NCBI GenBank assembly: GCA_016218025.1
Contig: JACRFD010000077.1
Coordinates: forward strand, 64,797 to 128,796
Direction: 5' to 3'
DNA length: 64,000 nucleotides
From: Ignavibacteriales bacterium
GTDB lineage: Bacteria > Bacteroidota > Ignavibacteria > UBA10030 > SZUA-254
Below, one piece after another: positions 17,898-27,137 of the stretch (position 1 is the first letter of the stretch; every line of letters begins with the position of its first letter). A program made the position numbers and the translations under genes. A model generated the notes under the pieces. That model ran no database searches. It worked only from the letters and a program-made list of their open reading frames with translations, and had not been told where the DNA came from.

Positions 17898-17973
17898 GGG
17901 TGTCCAGTGGGATTTGAACCCACGACCTCCAGGGCCACAACCTGGCGTTCTAACCAACTGAACTATGGACACC
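17898..17973 (-). tRNA. tRNA-His (anticodon GUG)
   Basis: Minus-strand cloverleaf of 76 nt: acceptor GGTGTCC / GGACACC with discriminator C, anticodon loop TTGTGGC (anticodon GTG) on stem CCAGG/CCTGG, and T loop GGTTCAAATCC. C73 is the histidine identity base. The base before position 1 is T, so G-1 is not genome-encoded and would have to be added after transcription. CCA is not encoded. Confidence 0.96.
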
Positions 17974-18197
17974 ATGGTTTGGCGCTTATAAAGATACTCA
18001 AAAACCCCAATATAATCAAGAATAAATTTAGCGATGTAGAATTTTCTCTGATGACTACGATTATAACAAGGCGTTTCGAGAATTAGTTTGTTGTTTCCGT
18101 TGGTGAAAAGAGTTGATTATGTTCTAAAATAACACTAAATTTCTTAAACGATTTAATTGGGATAGTTTAACATACATTTTAATCAATGGGGCATTCC

Positions 18198-19709
18198 ATG
18201 AACAGATTATATTTAGTTTTATCTGTATCAGTTCTTTCGATACTGCTAACGTTGCAGGTTATTAGCCAAACACCGGATAATATTATTTCGAAAAAGAAAT
18301 CCCTTAAAGCATTTCATCTGGAAAAGCATGGCATGCAGTCTCGAACTGCTGATCATGGTACGGAGGATATCAATTTATCTGATGTTAGTAGTAAGCATAA
18401 TCGATTAAAAAATGGGCACGAAAACAAAATGGTATCCAAAATTGTGTTACCGAATGGTTGGGTAATGCTTGAGGAAATTTATCAAAACTGGATGGATAGT
18501 GCATGGGTGAACTCTAGTAAGTACACCTGCACATATGATGGAAACTGTAATTTGATTGAATATATCTATCAGGGATGGAATGGTAGTACATGGGGAAATG
18601 TTTGGAAGTATACTTTCGAATATGATGGAAACGGCAATAGGGTTGAAGAACTCTATCAGCATGGATATGGTATTGAGTGGTGGAATGTTGTCAAGTATAC
18701 CTTCGCTTACGATGGAAACGGAAATAGGATTGAAAAACTCTATTGGTATTTGCATGATAATATGTGGGTAAATGGTACCAAGGAGACATGCGCCTATGAT
18801 GAAAACAGTAAAATGATAGAATACCTCGAGCAAACAAGGGATGATAGTGGTTTGGTAAATTATTCTAAGCTGACCTACACATATGATTATAATGGTAATC
18901 AGATTGGAATTCTCTCTCATAAATGGAACGATAGTGTATGGGTGAATCGTTCGAAATCTACCTACACATATGATGGAAATAGTGACACAACTGAAGAATT
19001 TCATCAGTACTGGAATGGTACTGAATGGATAAATAATTACAAAATTATTTTCTCCTATGATGGAAACCATAACATGATTGAAAAACTCTTTCAGCATGGC
19101 TATGGTAGTACATGGGGAAATATTACAAAGTATACTTATGCCTTTGATGGAAATCGTAATTTGATTGGATATCTCTATCAAGAATGGAAAGATAGTGCAT
19201 GGATAAATTCTTTGATGCATACCAACACCTATGATAGAAATAGCAAAAAAATTGAAGAACACCTGCAACGATGGGATGGAATTTCATGGGCGAATATCTA
19301 TAAGATTGTTTTCACGTATGATGGAAATGGTAATAGCATTGAAGAACTCTTGCAGCACTGGAATGATAGTGCATGGACGAATACTAATCGGATTTTATAT
19401 ACATGGCAACAATTGACAGAAGTTGAGGATAATCATGCGACAATAAATCAATTCAAATTGTTTGACAATTATCCAAACCCTTTCAACCCTCAGACCAAAA
19501 TATCATTCTCAGTACCAAAAGAAAGTTTCATTACACTTAAAATCTATGATTTACTTGGAAGAGAAATAGCAACACTTGTCCAAGATACAAAACAACAAGG
19601 TGAATACAGTGTAACATGGAATGCTGATGACGTTCCAAGCGGTGTGTACTTTTATAAATTATCAGCGGGAGATTTTATCCAAACTAAAAAGATGGTTTTG
19701 ATGAAATAA
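18198..19709 (+). CDS. secreted 29-residue-repeat protein with T9SS sorting domain
   Basis: About 503 residues from the ATG at 18198, chosen because it begins directly with the signal peptide (NRLYLVLSVSVLSILL...ISQ) and has GGGG 7 bases upstream; the ATG at 18186 is the alternative. After a ~75-residue linker come about eleven 29-residue units (87 bp each) of the pattern Y-D-G-N-x-N-x-I-E-x-L-x-Q-x-W-x-x-S-x-W-x-N-x-x-K-Y-T, then a T9SS type A sorting domain with NYPNPFNP, IYDLLGREIATL and SGVYFYKL and a KK-x-V-L-M-K end. It is thus probably exported through the outer membrane and anchored at or released from the surface. Units 1, 2 and 7 share extra wording (QHGYG, STWGN), a sign of unit shuffling. 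Confidence 0.85.
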   Translation: MNRLYLVLSVSVLSILLTLQVISQTPDNIISKKKSLKAFHLEKHGMQSRTADHGTEDINLSDVSSKHNRLKNGHENKMVSKIVLPNGWVMLEEIYQNWMDSAWVNSSKYTCTYDGNCNLIEYIYQGWNGSTWGNVWKYTFEYDGNGNRVEELYQHGYGIEWWNVVKYTFAYDGNGNRIEKLYWYLHDNMWVNGTKETCAYDENSKMIEYLEQTRDDSGLVNYSKLTYTYDYNGNQIGILSHKWNDSVWVNRSKSTYTYDGNSDTTEEFHQYWNGTEWINNYKIIFSYDGNHNMIEKLFQHGYGSTWGNITKYTYAFDGNRNLIGYLYQEWKDSAWINSLMHTNTYDRNSKKIEEHLQRWDGISWANIYKIVFTYDGNGNSIEELLQHWNDSAWTNTNRILYTWQQLTEVEDNHATINQFKLFDNYPNPFNPQTKISFSVPKESFITLKIYDLLGREIATLVQDTKQQGEYSVTWNADDVPSGVYFYKLSAGDFIQTKKMVLMK

Positions 19710-19810
19710 GATTTTAATTTTCCGGTGGTATAGTCACACTGAAACTTTGTTTATCAAAGTTCGTTAGAATATATATGGGAGATAAGTATTTCGAATTGTG
19801 GACTAGGTTG

Positions 19811-19845
19811 ACCCTCAGCAAACATGTTGAGGGTTTTTTATTTTT
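19811..19845 (+). terminator. rho-independent terminator
   Basis: ACCCTCA-gcaaacatgt-TGAGGGT followed by TTTTTATTTTT on the plus strand, about 100 bp after the T9SS repeat-protein stop. Confidence 0.8.
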
Positions 19846-19975
19846 GTCCAAAACTGCCTAAGAAAAACAATTTTTGTTACAATTTGTACAAAAGGGAAAG
19901 TTGTTTGAACGAAAAAGCGTGTGTGCGGCTGTTACTTAAGAAGGTTTTCTTGTTATGGGGATTGACCAAAAAATT

Positions 19976-20056
19976 CAGGGTCATGCTGAATTTATTTCAG
20001 CATCTATACAAAAGCAAGCTGTTTTGCTATATTCAGATTCCGAAACAAGTTCGGAA
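19976..20056. repeat. dispersed repeat of the MLNLFQHL type
   Basis: A palindrome pair, ATGCTGAA-tttat-TTCAGCAT (19983-20003) and TTCCGAA-acaag-TTCGGAA (20038-20056). In one frame it reads MLNLFQHL...IPKQVRK, a wording often mis-annotated as a small protein in Bacteroidetes/Chlorobi genomes. I treat the open frame 19824-20120 as non-coding. The remaining stretch to 20153 shows nothing recognisable. Confidence 0.7.
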
Positions 20057-20153
20057 AGACTCCTTTTCTTATTTGTTAGTCAACCTCCACTCGCCTCTCC
20101 GTCATAACTGCCACAGGTAACAAGCGGAAAAGCCAACCAAGGAATATTGGAGA

Positions 20154-20204
20154 TGGTTCTCGAGTTAATTAGCTTTTTCCAGTGTAACGAGAGAACCTTT
20201 TTAG
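20154..20204. repeat. GGTTCTCG...GTGTAACGAGAGAAC repeat, copy A
   Basis: Starts GGTTCTCGAGTT, ends GTGTAACGAGAGAACCTTTT. The ends are imperfect inverted repeats (GTTCTC facing GAGAAC). Copy B with the same ends and the same length lies at 21182. Confidence 0.65.
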
Positions 20205-20243
20205 AAGACCCTGTCAGAAAATCCATAGAATCCGATTTAAAAT

Positions 20244-20275
20244 CAATAAAAAAACGCAGCCGGGATGCCGCGTTT
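20244..20275 (-). terminator. terminator after tRNA-Arg
   Basis: On the minus strand: AAACGCGGC-atcccg-GCTGCGTTT (one G-T pair) followed by a run of T (complement of the A run 20244-20251). It lies 14 bp beyond the 3' end of the tRNA. Confidence 0.75.
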
Positions 20276-20288
20276 GTGGATTCTTGAG

Positions 20289-20362
20289 TAGGCCCGACGC
20301 GAATCGAACGCGTAACCTACAGCTTAGAAGGCTGTTGCTCTATCCAATTGAGCTACGGGCCC
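20289..20362 (-). tRNA. tRNA-Arg (anticodon UCU)
   Basis: Minus-strand cloverleaf of 74 nt: GGGCCCG pairs with CGGGCCT (G1-U72 wobble), anticodon arm ACAGC-CTTCTAA-GCTGT with anticodon TCT, T arm with CGTTCGATTCGCG, discriminator A. The 3' CCA is not encoded. Confidence 0.95.
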
Positions 20363-20503
20363 ATTTAATTTTTATCATGGATGAATTTAAAAAAATATAC
20401 TGAATTTCTTCATTCCGAGCAAACATTTGTGATATTGATACCGCAATGTTTGCTTTTCCCCGTTTCTAATTGTATATTTATCAGAAATTTGAAAGGTTAA
20501 TTG

Positions 20504-20872
20504 ATGTCGGATATTCAAAAAATATTGATCGTTGATGATGAAGATACTTTACGGATTCTTGTAAAAGCTGAACTTGAAGAACGCGGCTTCGCTGTTGATG
20601 ATGCCCCCGATGGAGAAACGGCTTTGCAAAAAATGGAGAGCGTCCGCTACGATCTGATCATTCTCGACATTATGATGCCCGGCATAGACGGCATGGAAGT
20701 TCTTCGCCAGCTTCGGGAGAAAAATCTTGCCGATAAAGTAATTATGCTGACCGGAGTTAACGAATTGAAAATTGCCCGAGATAGTCTGGAACTTGGAGCT
20801 ACCGATTTTCTAACTAAACCCTATGAGTTTAAAACTCTGCTCGCTTGCATTGAACGTGCAATGAGAGAATAA
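20504..20872 (+). CDS. single-domain response regulator receiver
   Basis: A 122-residue stand-alone receiver (CheY-like) domain. The ATG at 20504 is preferred over the overlapping TTG at 20501; GAAAGG lies 7 bases upstream. Acidic pocket D11-D12, phospho-acceptor D55 in LIILDIMMPG, Thr in VIMLTG and Lys in FLTKPYE are all present, so it should be phosphorylated. There is no output domain and no histidine kinase nearby, so its partner is encoded elsewhere. The C-terminal KTLLACIERAM fits the last helix. It may act in a phosphorelay or by protein contact. Confidence 0.93.
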   Translation: MSDIQKILIVDDEDTLRILVKAELEERGFAVDDAPDGETALQKMESVRYDLIILDIMMPGIDGMEVLRQLREKNLADKVIMLTGVNELKIARDSLELGATDFLTKPYEFKTLLACIERAMRE

Positions 20873-20941
20873 TTCTTTTTTAATCAAAACAATCAAATCC
20901 TTCTACACCCGATACGGTTGTAGTTCCCCCAAAAAAGCATT

Positions 20942-20960
20942 ATATTGGTACTGCCAATAT
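20942..20960. other. small palindrome ahead of tRNA-Leu
   Basis: ATATTGG-tactg-CCAATAT in an AT-rich gap after the receiver gene. It could be a protein-binding site or a weak transcript end. The rest of 20873-21033 shows no gene. Confidence 0.35.
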
Positions 20961-21033
20961 TGAAAATATTTAATTTATTTAACGATTTTGCTTTTTTTTA
21001 TATTAAAATCAGCAAAATCATTTTTCAATTATA

Positions 21034-21116
21034 GGGTAAGTGGCGGAATTGGCATACGCGCTAGACTTAGGATCTAGTCCTGAATAGGGGTGGGGGTTCA
21101 AGTCCCCCCTTACCCA
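21034..21116 (+). tRNA. tRNA-Leu (anticodon UAG)
   Basis: Plus-strand class II tRNA of 83 nt: acceptor GGGTAAG / CTTACCC, anticodon arm CTAGA-CTTAGGA-TCTAG with anticodon TAG, a variable arm (TCCTGAATAGGGG region), T arm GGGGGTTCAAGTCCCCC and discriminator A. The 3' CCA is not encoded. Confidence 0.96.
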
Positions 21117-21157
21117 CTAATTTTTTTTGATAACGGTATTGTGCGAAAGAGCAGGTT

Positions 21158-21230
21158 TTCTCGTTACGAGAAATATTTTGTGGTTCTCGAATTCGTTGTT
21201 TTAATTAAGTGTAACGAGAGAACTTTTTAG
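21158..21230. repeat. GGTTCTCG...GTGTAACGAGAGAAC repeat, copy B, with adjoining hairpin
   Basis: A perfect hairpin TTCTCG-tta-CGAGAA (21158-21172) is followed by copy B (21182-21230): starts GGTTCTCGAATT, ends GTGTAACGAGAGAACTTTTT. The hairpin is itself a reverse-strand version of the GTAACGAGAGAA end. The copies bracket tRNA-Arg, the receiver gene and tRNA-Leu. Confidence 0.65.
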
Positions 21231-21287
21231 CCAATACTATATGCTAATTTAAACTATCCGGTAACCGGAAAGGATTCATACGAAAAA

Positions 21288-22553
21288 ATGGAAATAACAA
21301 TTAACGATATCAACAGCGTAGAGAAAGAAATACAAATTATTGCAAACGTGAATGACCTTTCGGATCATATCGAACAGGCATACAAACGTTACCAGCCGAA
21401 GATTGAAATTAAAGGATTCAGAAAAGGCAAAGCTCCAATGCACATGATTAAAAGCATCTACGGCGAATCGATTGAATACAGCGAATTAGATAAAATAGCA
21501 AGTGATATATATCGGCAGATTATTATTGAAAAAGATATTCACCCCGTCGGCGAACCGGCACTTACTGATGTTGATTACAAACGCGGCGAGCAATTAACTT
21601 TTAAAGTTAAATATGAAATCAAACCGGTAATCGAACTTAAAGATTATAAAGGAATAAAGATTGAAAAATTGAATCATATTGTTTCTCAAAAAGAAATTGA
21701 TGAAGAAATTGACCGGATACGGAAAGCAAATTATACAACTGCCGAGGCTCAATCTGCCGACGATTCGGAACATATATTGATGGTAGATATACAACCGCTT
21801 GATGAAAACGGCACACCGATAATCGGGAAGAGAACCGAAGATACTAAAATATACTTAGCCAGCGAAACTCTTTATCCCGAAATAAGAGACGGACTTGCAA
21901 ATTGCAAAATCGGAGATATCCGGAAAATCAAAATCGAGCGGTCACATGACGATCATAAGCATACAGAAAATCTTGAAATAACCGTTAAGAAAATAGATAA
22001 AGTTGTACTTCCTGAGGTAACGGATGAATTTGTTAAGAAGACTACCAAGGAAAAAGTTACAACTGTAGAAGAGTTCAAATCGCAGATAAAGCGGGATCTG
22101 GAAAATTACTGGAAAGATAATTCAGAAAGAAAAATTACGGATGATATTATAAATGAGTTGGTAAAGATGCACCAATTCGACATCCCCGGTTCTTTGGTTA
22201 AGGGAATTCAGGATTCTTTCGTGGAAGAATTAAAGCAGCAATATCCGAATAAAGCTCTTCCGCAATCTTTCGATGAAAATAAATACCGCGAAGAGAATAA
22301 AACTTATGCTGAGTTTCAGGCACGATGGTTTTTAATCAGGGAAAGAATAATCGAGAACGATAAAATCACCTCAGATGAAAACGATATGAAACTTCTTGCG
22401 GAAAAAGAAGCAGAGAAAGTTGGGATTGATAAAGAAAGACTCTTCGAGTTTTACAAATCATCCGGCTCGGTTCAGGAACGGATTCTAACCGATAAACTGA
22501 TGGCTTCACTGAAAAGTTCTGTTGTGATAACGGAGAAAACTGTTGAAGCATAA
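21288..22553 (+). CDS. tig: trigger factor
   Basis: A 421-residue ribosome-associated chaperone. The N-terminal ribosome-binding domain holds IKGFRKGKAPMHMIKSIYG, the family's GFRxGxxP signature near residue 45. A middle PPIase-like (FKBP) domain follows at about 150-250, with AEAQSADDSEHILMVDI in place of the usual active-site text, so isomerase activity is doubtful. The helical C-terminal chaperone domain covers residues 250-421. The start has GGAAAGGA about 13 bases upstream, which is rather far. It is the first gene of a tig-clpP-clpX cluster, an order conserved in many bacteria that couples nascent-chain folding to proteolysis. Confidence 0.93.
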   Translation: MEITINDINSVEKEIQIIANVNDLSDHIEQAYKRYQPKIEIKGFRKGKAPMHMIKSIYGESIEYSELDKIASDIYRQIIIEKDIHPVGEPALTDVDYKRGEQLTFKVKYEIKPVIELKDYKGIKIEKLNHIVSQKEIDEEIDRIRKANYTTAEAQSADDSEHILMVDIQPLDENGTPIIGKRTEDTKIYLASETLYPEIRDGLANCKIGDIRKIKIERSHDDHKHTENLEITVKKIDKVVLPEVTDEFVKKTTKEKVTTVEEFKSQIKRDLENYWKDNSERKITDDIINELVKMHQFDIPGSLVKGIQDSFVEELKQQYPNKALPQSFDENKYREENKTYAEFQARWFLIRERIIENDKITSDENDMKLLAEKEAEKVGIDKERLFEFYKSSGSVQERILTDKLMASLKSSVVITEKTVEA

Positions 22554-22584
22554 TTAATATTGAAAATTAAAACAAGGAAATAAT

Positions 22585-23208
22585 ATGAGTAAAATAATAA
22601 CTAATCAGCTTGTCCCGATGGTGGTTGAACAAACCGGCAGAGGCGAACGGGCATACGATATATATTCAAGATTATTGAAAGAACGGATCGTTTTCATCGG
22701 CACACCGATAGACGATACGATTGCAAGTTTAATTATTGCGCAACTTCTTTTTCTTGAATCTGAAGATCCCGACAAAGATATCAATATCTATGTTAACAGT
22801 CCGGGTGGCTCAGTATCGGCAGGTTTAGCCATTTACGATACAATGCAATATATCCGTCCGGAAATATCCACTATCTGCATCGGCATGGCAGCAAGCATGG
22901 CGGCAGTATTGCTTGCCGGCGGAACAAAAGGAAAGCGGACAAGTCTGCCGAACTCGCGCATCATGATACATCAACCATGGGGCGGAGTGCAGGGAACGGC
23001 AACCGATATCAGCATACAGGCAGAAGAAATTTTGAAGATGAAAAAAAGAATCAACGAAATCCTCGCACACCACTCAGGAAAACCTGTTGAGGTAGTGGAA
23101 AAAGATACCGACAGAGATTATTATATGTCGTCTGAAGATGCCAAATCGTACGGATTAGTTGACGCTATACTTTTCAAAAAACCGAGAGCGGAAAAAAAAG
23201 ATAGGTAA
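22585..23208 (+). CDS. clpP: ATP-dependent Clp protease proteolytic subunit
   Basis: A 207-residue serine peptidase that forms the tetradecameric ClpP barrel in the cytoplasm. The catalytic triad is visible: S104 in [10 protein letters not shown]129 in IMIHQPWGG and D178 in [11 protein letters not shown]. Two small differences from the commonest form (GMAASMAAV where GQAASMGA is usual) are conservative. [22 protein letters not shown] marks the handle region. AAGGAA lies upstream of the ATG. It sits 4 bp ahead of clpX and works with it. Confidence 0.97.
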   Translation: MSKIITNQLVPMVVEQTGRGERAYDIYSRLLKERIVFIGTPIDDTIASLIIAQLLFLESEDPDKDINIYVNSPGGSVSAGLAIYDTMQYIRPEISTICIGMAASMAAVLLAGGTKGKRTSLPNSRIMIHQPWGGVQGTATDISIQAEEILKMKKRINEILAHHSGKPVEVVEKDTDRDYYMSSEDAKSYGLVDAILFKKPRAEKKDR

Positions 23209-23212
23209 TTAA

Positions 23213-24469
23213 ATGGCTCAAAAACAAAAAACGGCTGAACAAATTCACTGCTCATTCTGCGGAAGAAATGCAGATCAGGTAGTAAGCATCATAGCGGGAC
23301 CTGAGGCATACATTTGCGATTCGTGTGTTTCCAGTTCGGTAGATATACTGCGGAAAAATTTGGCAGCGATGCCGAATAAACGTAACCAGAAAAACCTCCT
23401 TACACCAACCGAAATAAAAAAAGCGCTGGATAATTACGTTATAGGTCAGGATGTTGCAAAGAAAACTTTAGCCGTTGCTGTTTATAACCATTACAAACGG
23501 ATCGATGCAAAAGTTCAAAACCACATCGATGAAGTTGAAATAGAAAAAAGCAATATACTATTTTTGGGCCCGACAGGAACCGGTAAAACTCTGCTTGCTC
23601 AAACATTGGCACGGATATTAGATGTTCCGTTCGCTATAGCAGATGCAACAACACTCACCGAAGCCGGATATGTTGGTGATGATGTAGAAACTGTTTTAGT
23701 GCACCTGCTGCAAAAAGCCGATTATGATATTGAACGTGTAGAACGCGGTATTGTTTACATAGATGAGATAGATAAGATTGCAAGAAAAAGTGAAAGCACT
23801 TCAATAACCCGTGATGTTTCGGGTGAAGGTGTTCAGCAGGCATTGTTAAAAATATTGGAAGGGACGATGGCAGGTGTTCCGCCAAAGGGTGGGAGAAAAC
23901 ATCCCGAACAAAGTTTAATAACAATCAATACAAAAAATATTTTATTCATCTGCGGCGGTGCTTTTGAAGGAATAGAAAAAATTATTGCACGCCGTGTAAG
24001 CACAAACCCGATCGGATTCGGTGCAAACATCAAAGGGAAGAAAGATCACTCAGCAGATGAATATCTTCCAATGGTTGAACCGGATGATTTACTGAAATTC
24101 GGATTGATCCCGGAGTTCATCGGCAGACTTCATGTTGTTTCCACTCTACATTCGCTCGACGAGAAAGCTTTGCTAAACATTCTCACTGCCCCGAAGAATG
24201 CGCTCGTTAAACAGTATCAAAAATTATTCAGGCTTGAAGGAGTTGAGTTAGAATTCGAGGACGATGCGTTGAAAGCAGTTGTCAGCAAAGCAACTGAACG
24301 CAGCACAGGCGCACGCGCATTAAGATCGATTATGGAAGATACAATGCTCGACATCATGTTTCATCTGCCATCGCGGCAAAACTTAGTGAAGTGTACTATC
24401 ACGAAAGATACGATTTTAAAAAAGAAAGAGCCGATCTATATCTTCAAAGAACGAAAAGCATCGGCTTAA
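23213..24469 (+). CDS. clpX: ATP-dependent Clp protease ATP-binding subunit ClpX
   Basis: A 418-residue AAA+ unfoldase. The N-terminal zinc domain has C13-x2-C16 and C35-x2-C38. Walker A GPTGTGKT is at 119-126, with Walker B ([10 protein letters not shown]) further on. The pore loop GYVGDD, the ClpP-binding IGF loop ([11 protein letters not shown]) and the sensor 2 region ([13 protein letters not shown]) are all present. It recognises tagged substrates, unfolds them and feeds them to ClpP, whose gene ends 4 bp upstream. A short hairpin at 24486 probably ends the operon. Confidence 0.97.
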   Translation: MAQKQKTAEQIHCSFCGRNADQVVSIIAGPEAYICDSCVSSSVDILRKNLAAMPNKRNQKNLLTPTEIKKALDNYVIGQDVAKKTLAVAVYNHYKRIDAKVQNHIDEVEIEKSNILFLGPTGTGKTLLAQTLARILDVPFAIADATTLTEAGYVGDDVETVLVHLLQKADYDIERVERGIVYIDEIDKIARKSESTSITRDVSGEGVQQALLKILEGTMAGVPPKGGRKHPEQSLITINTKNILFICGGAFEGIEKIIARRVSTNPIGFGANIKGKKDHSADEYLPMVEPDDLLKFGLIPEFIGRLHVVSTLHSLDEKALLNILTAPKNALVKQYQKLFRLEGVELEFEDDALKAVVSKATERSTGARALRSIMEDTMLDIMFHLPSRQNLVKCTITKDTILKKKEPIYIFKERKASA

Positions 24470-24485
24470 TTATTTTTTAATCATT

Positions 24486-24511
24486 ATTCGTCTGAGGCGA
24501 ACGAATTTTTA
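24486..24511 (+). terminator. probable terminator of tig-clpPX
   Basis: ATTCGT-ctgaggcga-ACGAAT followed by TTTTAAA, 17 bp after the clpX stop. The stem is only 6 bp, so this is a moderate call. Confidence 0.5.
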
Positions 24512-24620
24512 AAATCGATCTTTCTAAAAAAATATTTATTTTTGAAATCCGTGCTTGTTTAGAAATTTGAATTTAGGATTTCGACATTTTATTTGTAAAC
24601 ATTAATAACTAACACAGCAA

Positions 24621-27131
24621 TTAATATATTCCGCTTGCACTTCCCGATTTAGTGATCTTAATATCCTGAAGCTGCGGTGATTTTAACCTTATCTCAAATG
24701 CATAATATCGGTAAGTCCCTACCGGCACCCAGCTAAAATTCAATAACCAACAATGCAAATCGCGGCTGATATTGATTGAAGGAACGACGATTTCTTTATT
24801 TACAATATCATATCCGCCGCTTACTGCAAATTTCCAGTTTTTTGTTAGATTGAAATCGAGATTACCCCGAATGTTTGATGAACGGTTATGCCCTGGCGGA
24901 ATTTTACTCTCGGCGTAATCCCACGACATCGAAAGATTCCACGGAATACTGAAATCCGGATCTTCCATCTCCCGTCTCATTCCGTTATAGCTATTTACCG
25001 GAGGTGGTGGTGCTGACGAATCTTTAGAGCTTGTAAGCCCTTTTATTCTTTCACCTGAAAGAGACGTAGAAAGACTGATTGAAAAATTCGTCATTCGAGC
25101 CAATCTTCCTTCTTCTGAAATTAAAAATTTATTAACACGATTATATCTGCCCGGACTCACCTGTTCTAATTTGTATAAATCGAATCCTGCTTGACCGCCA
25201 ACATCTAAAAGTGTTCCGATGCTTGTTCGATAATTCAAACTGAATGGAGAGAAGTTCAAAGAATCTGCCGAGAAATCATAAGAAATACCCGTGCCGACAT
25301 TCAGCAATTGGATTTTTTCTCCTTCTTTCTCTTCATCGGCAGATGTTGTTTTCATTTCAAAATTATTTCCCAGATTGAAGTTAGCCGTCATTTGTTTCGG
25401 TCTGCTGATATCGCTTACAATTTCTTTTGAATAACTGAAACTCAAACTCGGCGTCATCGTATGCCGGATCGCTGCTATTCCGGCAAGCTGTGGCTGAACA
25501 ATTCCATACAACTTCGTCCCCATAGATACACCTGTCGATAAAACACCTCTCCTGCTCCATTGCTTTTCAGTTCTCGAAATTAAAACTCCATTTGAACTGT
25601 CGGGAATTGAATTATTTACAAAAGTCCTGTCGTCACTGTAACTCATGTAAGGACTAATAGTAAAATATCCTAACTTGGGCGAAATATTAATTGATGTTCC
25701 TTGAGACAAATTATAACTCCGGTTCAACCGATAGTCCTTCACATTTGTTAAAGTATCTATACCGTTCATAGATCGATATATTCCACTCACGGTTTGCTGT
25801 GTTTTTGCACGATTGATACTAAAGTTCGAACGATAACTCACACCAACCATCTCGTACCACGACAAGTCAGTGCCACCGGATGATTTTTTCTTCGAGGAAC
25901 GAAACGGATAACTTTGACTATGATTAAATCCAACCGAAGGCATAGTTTCGCTTATATTTCCGTTGATAAGATCTTGTCTTCGCGAAATATTCATACTCAC
26001 ACTGTTTGGAGTTCCTTCCCATGATTTCGAGATCGTCGCATTTGAAACGATTGCCTGATTAAGCGCCTGATTGAGATTGATAGTATTTCTATAAGAATTA
26101 TTACTCGCGAATGTAAAATTCACATCGAACCGGGACGTCGGATCAATCTGCTGGTTGTGGAAAATATTAAAATTATATGATGTTGCTTTTATTGCAGAAG
26201 GATCGCTCGATTCCCCTTCAAGCATTTTACGATACTCGCCTGAAAGTCCACCTCTGAATTGATCTCTTAAACTATACTGAAAATTAGATTGAAGCGCCCA
26301 GCTTCCTTTTGTGTAAAGATCGGATGTTGCTGTCAAATCCATGTAATCGTTCATTGCCCAATAATAGCCGAGGCGTTTTAACAGTCTGCCGTGCTTTGCA
26401 TCCTCGGCAATTGCCGGCGGAATGATCCCGGATCTTCTTCCTCCTTTATTAGGAAAGACTGCAACAGGAAACCAAAAAACAGGCACATCGGAAATGTACA
26501 TATAAATCGGTTCGGCAAAAACTTTATCCTGCATTGTCACTTTCATTTTCGGACTGTAAAAATAATAGTCGGGATCTTTTTTATCACATGTAGTATATCT
26601 TCCATCTGCAACAAAAAGAACATCTTTACCCATCTTCTTAATATTTTCGCCGTGGTAAAATCCCTCGTCCATTTTTGTATCTGCCACAACAATTCTACCG
26701 CGTTTAGTTTTAAAATTATAGCCGAGCTGTTTCCCCTCGTAAGCTTCACCACGGTCTTTCATCACAGGTGTTCCTCTCAACGATTTACCGCTTGTATCGG
26801 CGGTGTCGATAACACCATACGCGTTCAGTGTGGAATTATCCCAATTTATATTAATCACCTCCGAAGTTAAATCCATTTCCTGATATTTTATTTCAGATTT
26901 CGAAAACAACGACATTGTTTTTGTTTCTAAAGCATAGACAATTGAATCTGATGCTGAATAAATTACCAAAGTATCAATACCAGAAGATGAAGAAGAATCA
27001 CCGGAAGCTGCCGAAGAATCTGTTTTGATGGAATTAATCGATTGGGTTAATGTATCAACGGAAAAGGATAGCATTCCGATTGAAGAGCCACAACTAAGAA
27101 TGATGAGTAATATGATGAAATAATAACGCAC
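24621..27131 (-). CDS. lptD: LptD-like outer membrane LPS-assembly protein
   Basis: An 836-residue outer-membrane protein. The N-terminal signal (RYYFIILLIILSCGSSIGM) leads into an OstA/LptA-like beta-jellyroll (about 60-190, with SEIKYQEMDLTSEVININW and GYNFKTKRGRIVV). A YTTCDKKDPDYYF Cys-containing segment and MYISDVPVFWFPVAVFP (about residues 200-215) follow; this WFP-type stretch is typical of LptD/Imp. The rest is a large beta-barrel with alternating polar/aromatic strands. LptD inserts LPS in the outer leaflet together with LptE. Only one cysteine is seen in the conserved plug region, so the disulphide scheme of E. coli LptD does not apply. Next gene upstream is a ROK kinase, 6 bp away. 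Confidence 0.85.
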   Translation of the reverse strand: MRYYFIILLIILSCGSSIGMLSFSVDTLTQSINSIKTDSSAASGDSSSSSGIDTLVIYSASDSIVYALETKTMSLFSKSEIKYQEMDLTSEVININWDNSTLNAYGVIDTADTSGKSLRGTPVMKDRGEAYEGKQLGYNFKTKRGRIVVADTKMDEGFYHGENIKKMGKDVLFVADGRYTTCDKKDPDYYFYSPKMKVTMQDKVFAEPIYMYISDVPVFWFPVAVFPNKGGRRSGIIPPAIAEDAKHGRLLKRLGYYWAMNDYMDLTATSDLYTKGSWALQSNFQYSLRDQFRGGLSGEYRKMLEGESSDPSAIKATSYNFNIFHNQQIDPTSRFDVNFTFASNNSYRNTINLNQALNQAIVSNATISKSWEGTPNSVSMNISRRQDLINGNISETMPSVGFNHSQSYPFRSSKKKSSGGTDLSWYEMVGVSYRSNFSINRAKTQQTVSGIYRSMNGIDTLTNVKDYRLNRSYNLSQGTSINISPKLGYFTISPYMSYSDDRTFVNNSIPDSSNGVLISRTEKQWSRRGVLSTGVSMGTKLYGIVQPQLAGIAAIRHTMTPSLSFSYSKEIVSDISRPKQMTANFNLGNNFEMKTTSADEEKEGEKIQLLNVGTGISYDFSADSLNFSPFSLNYRTSIGTLLDVGGQAGFDLYKLEQVSPGRYNRVNKFLISEEGRLARMTNFSISLSTSLSGERIKGLTSSKDSSAPPPPVNSYNGMRREMEDPDFSIPWNLSMSWDYAESKIPPGHNRSSNIRGNLDFNLTKNWKFAVSGGYDIVNKEIVVPSINISRDLHCWLLNFSWVPVGTYRYYAFEIRLKSPQLQDIKITKSGSASGIY

Positions 27132-27137
27132 AAAAAT

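Noticed and set aside
18447..19268. Long minus-strand frame (273 codons) opposite the T9SS repeat protein
   Set aside because: It is the mirror of the 87-bp repeat units, which keep an open antisense frame because of their base pattern; no start signal and no domain.
19824..20120. Open frame of 98 codons after the T9SS repeat protein
   Set aside because: It reads through a palindromic dispersed repeat (MLNLFQHL type) and a terminator; no signal, fold or ribosome-binding site.
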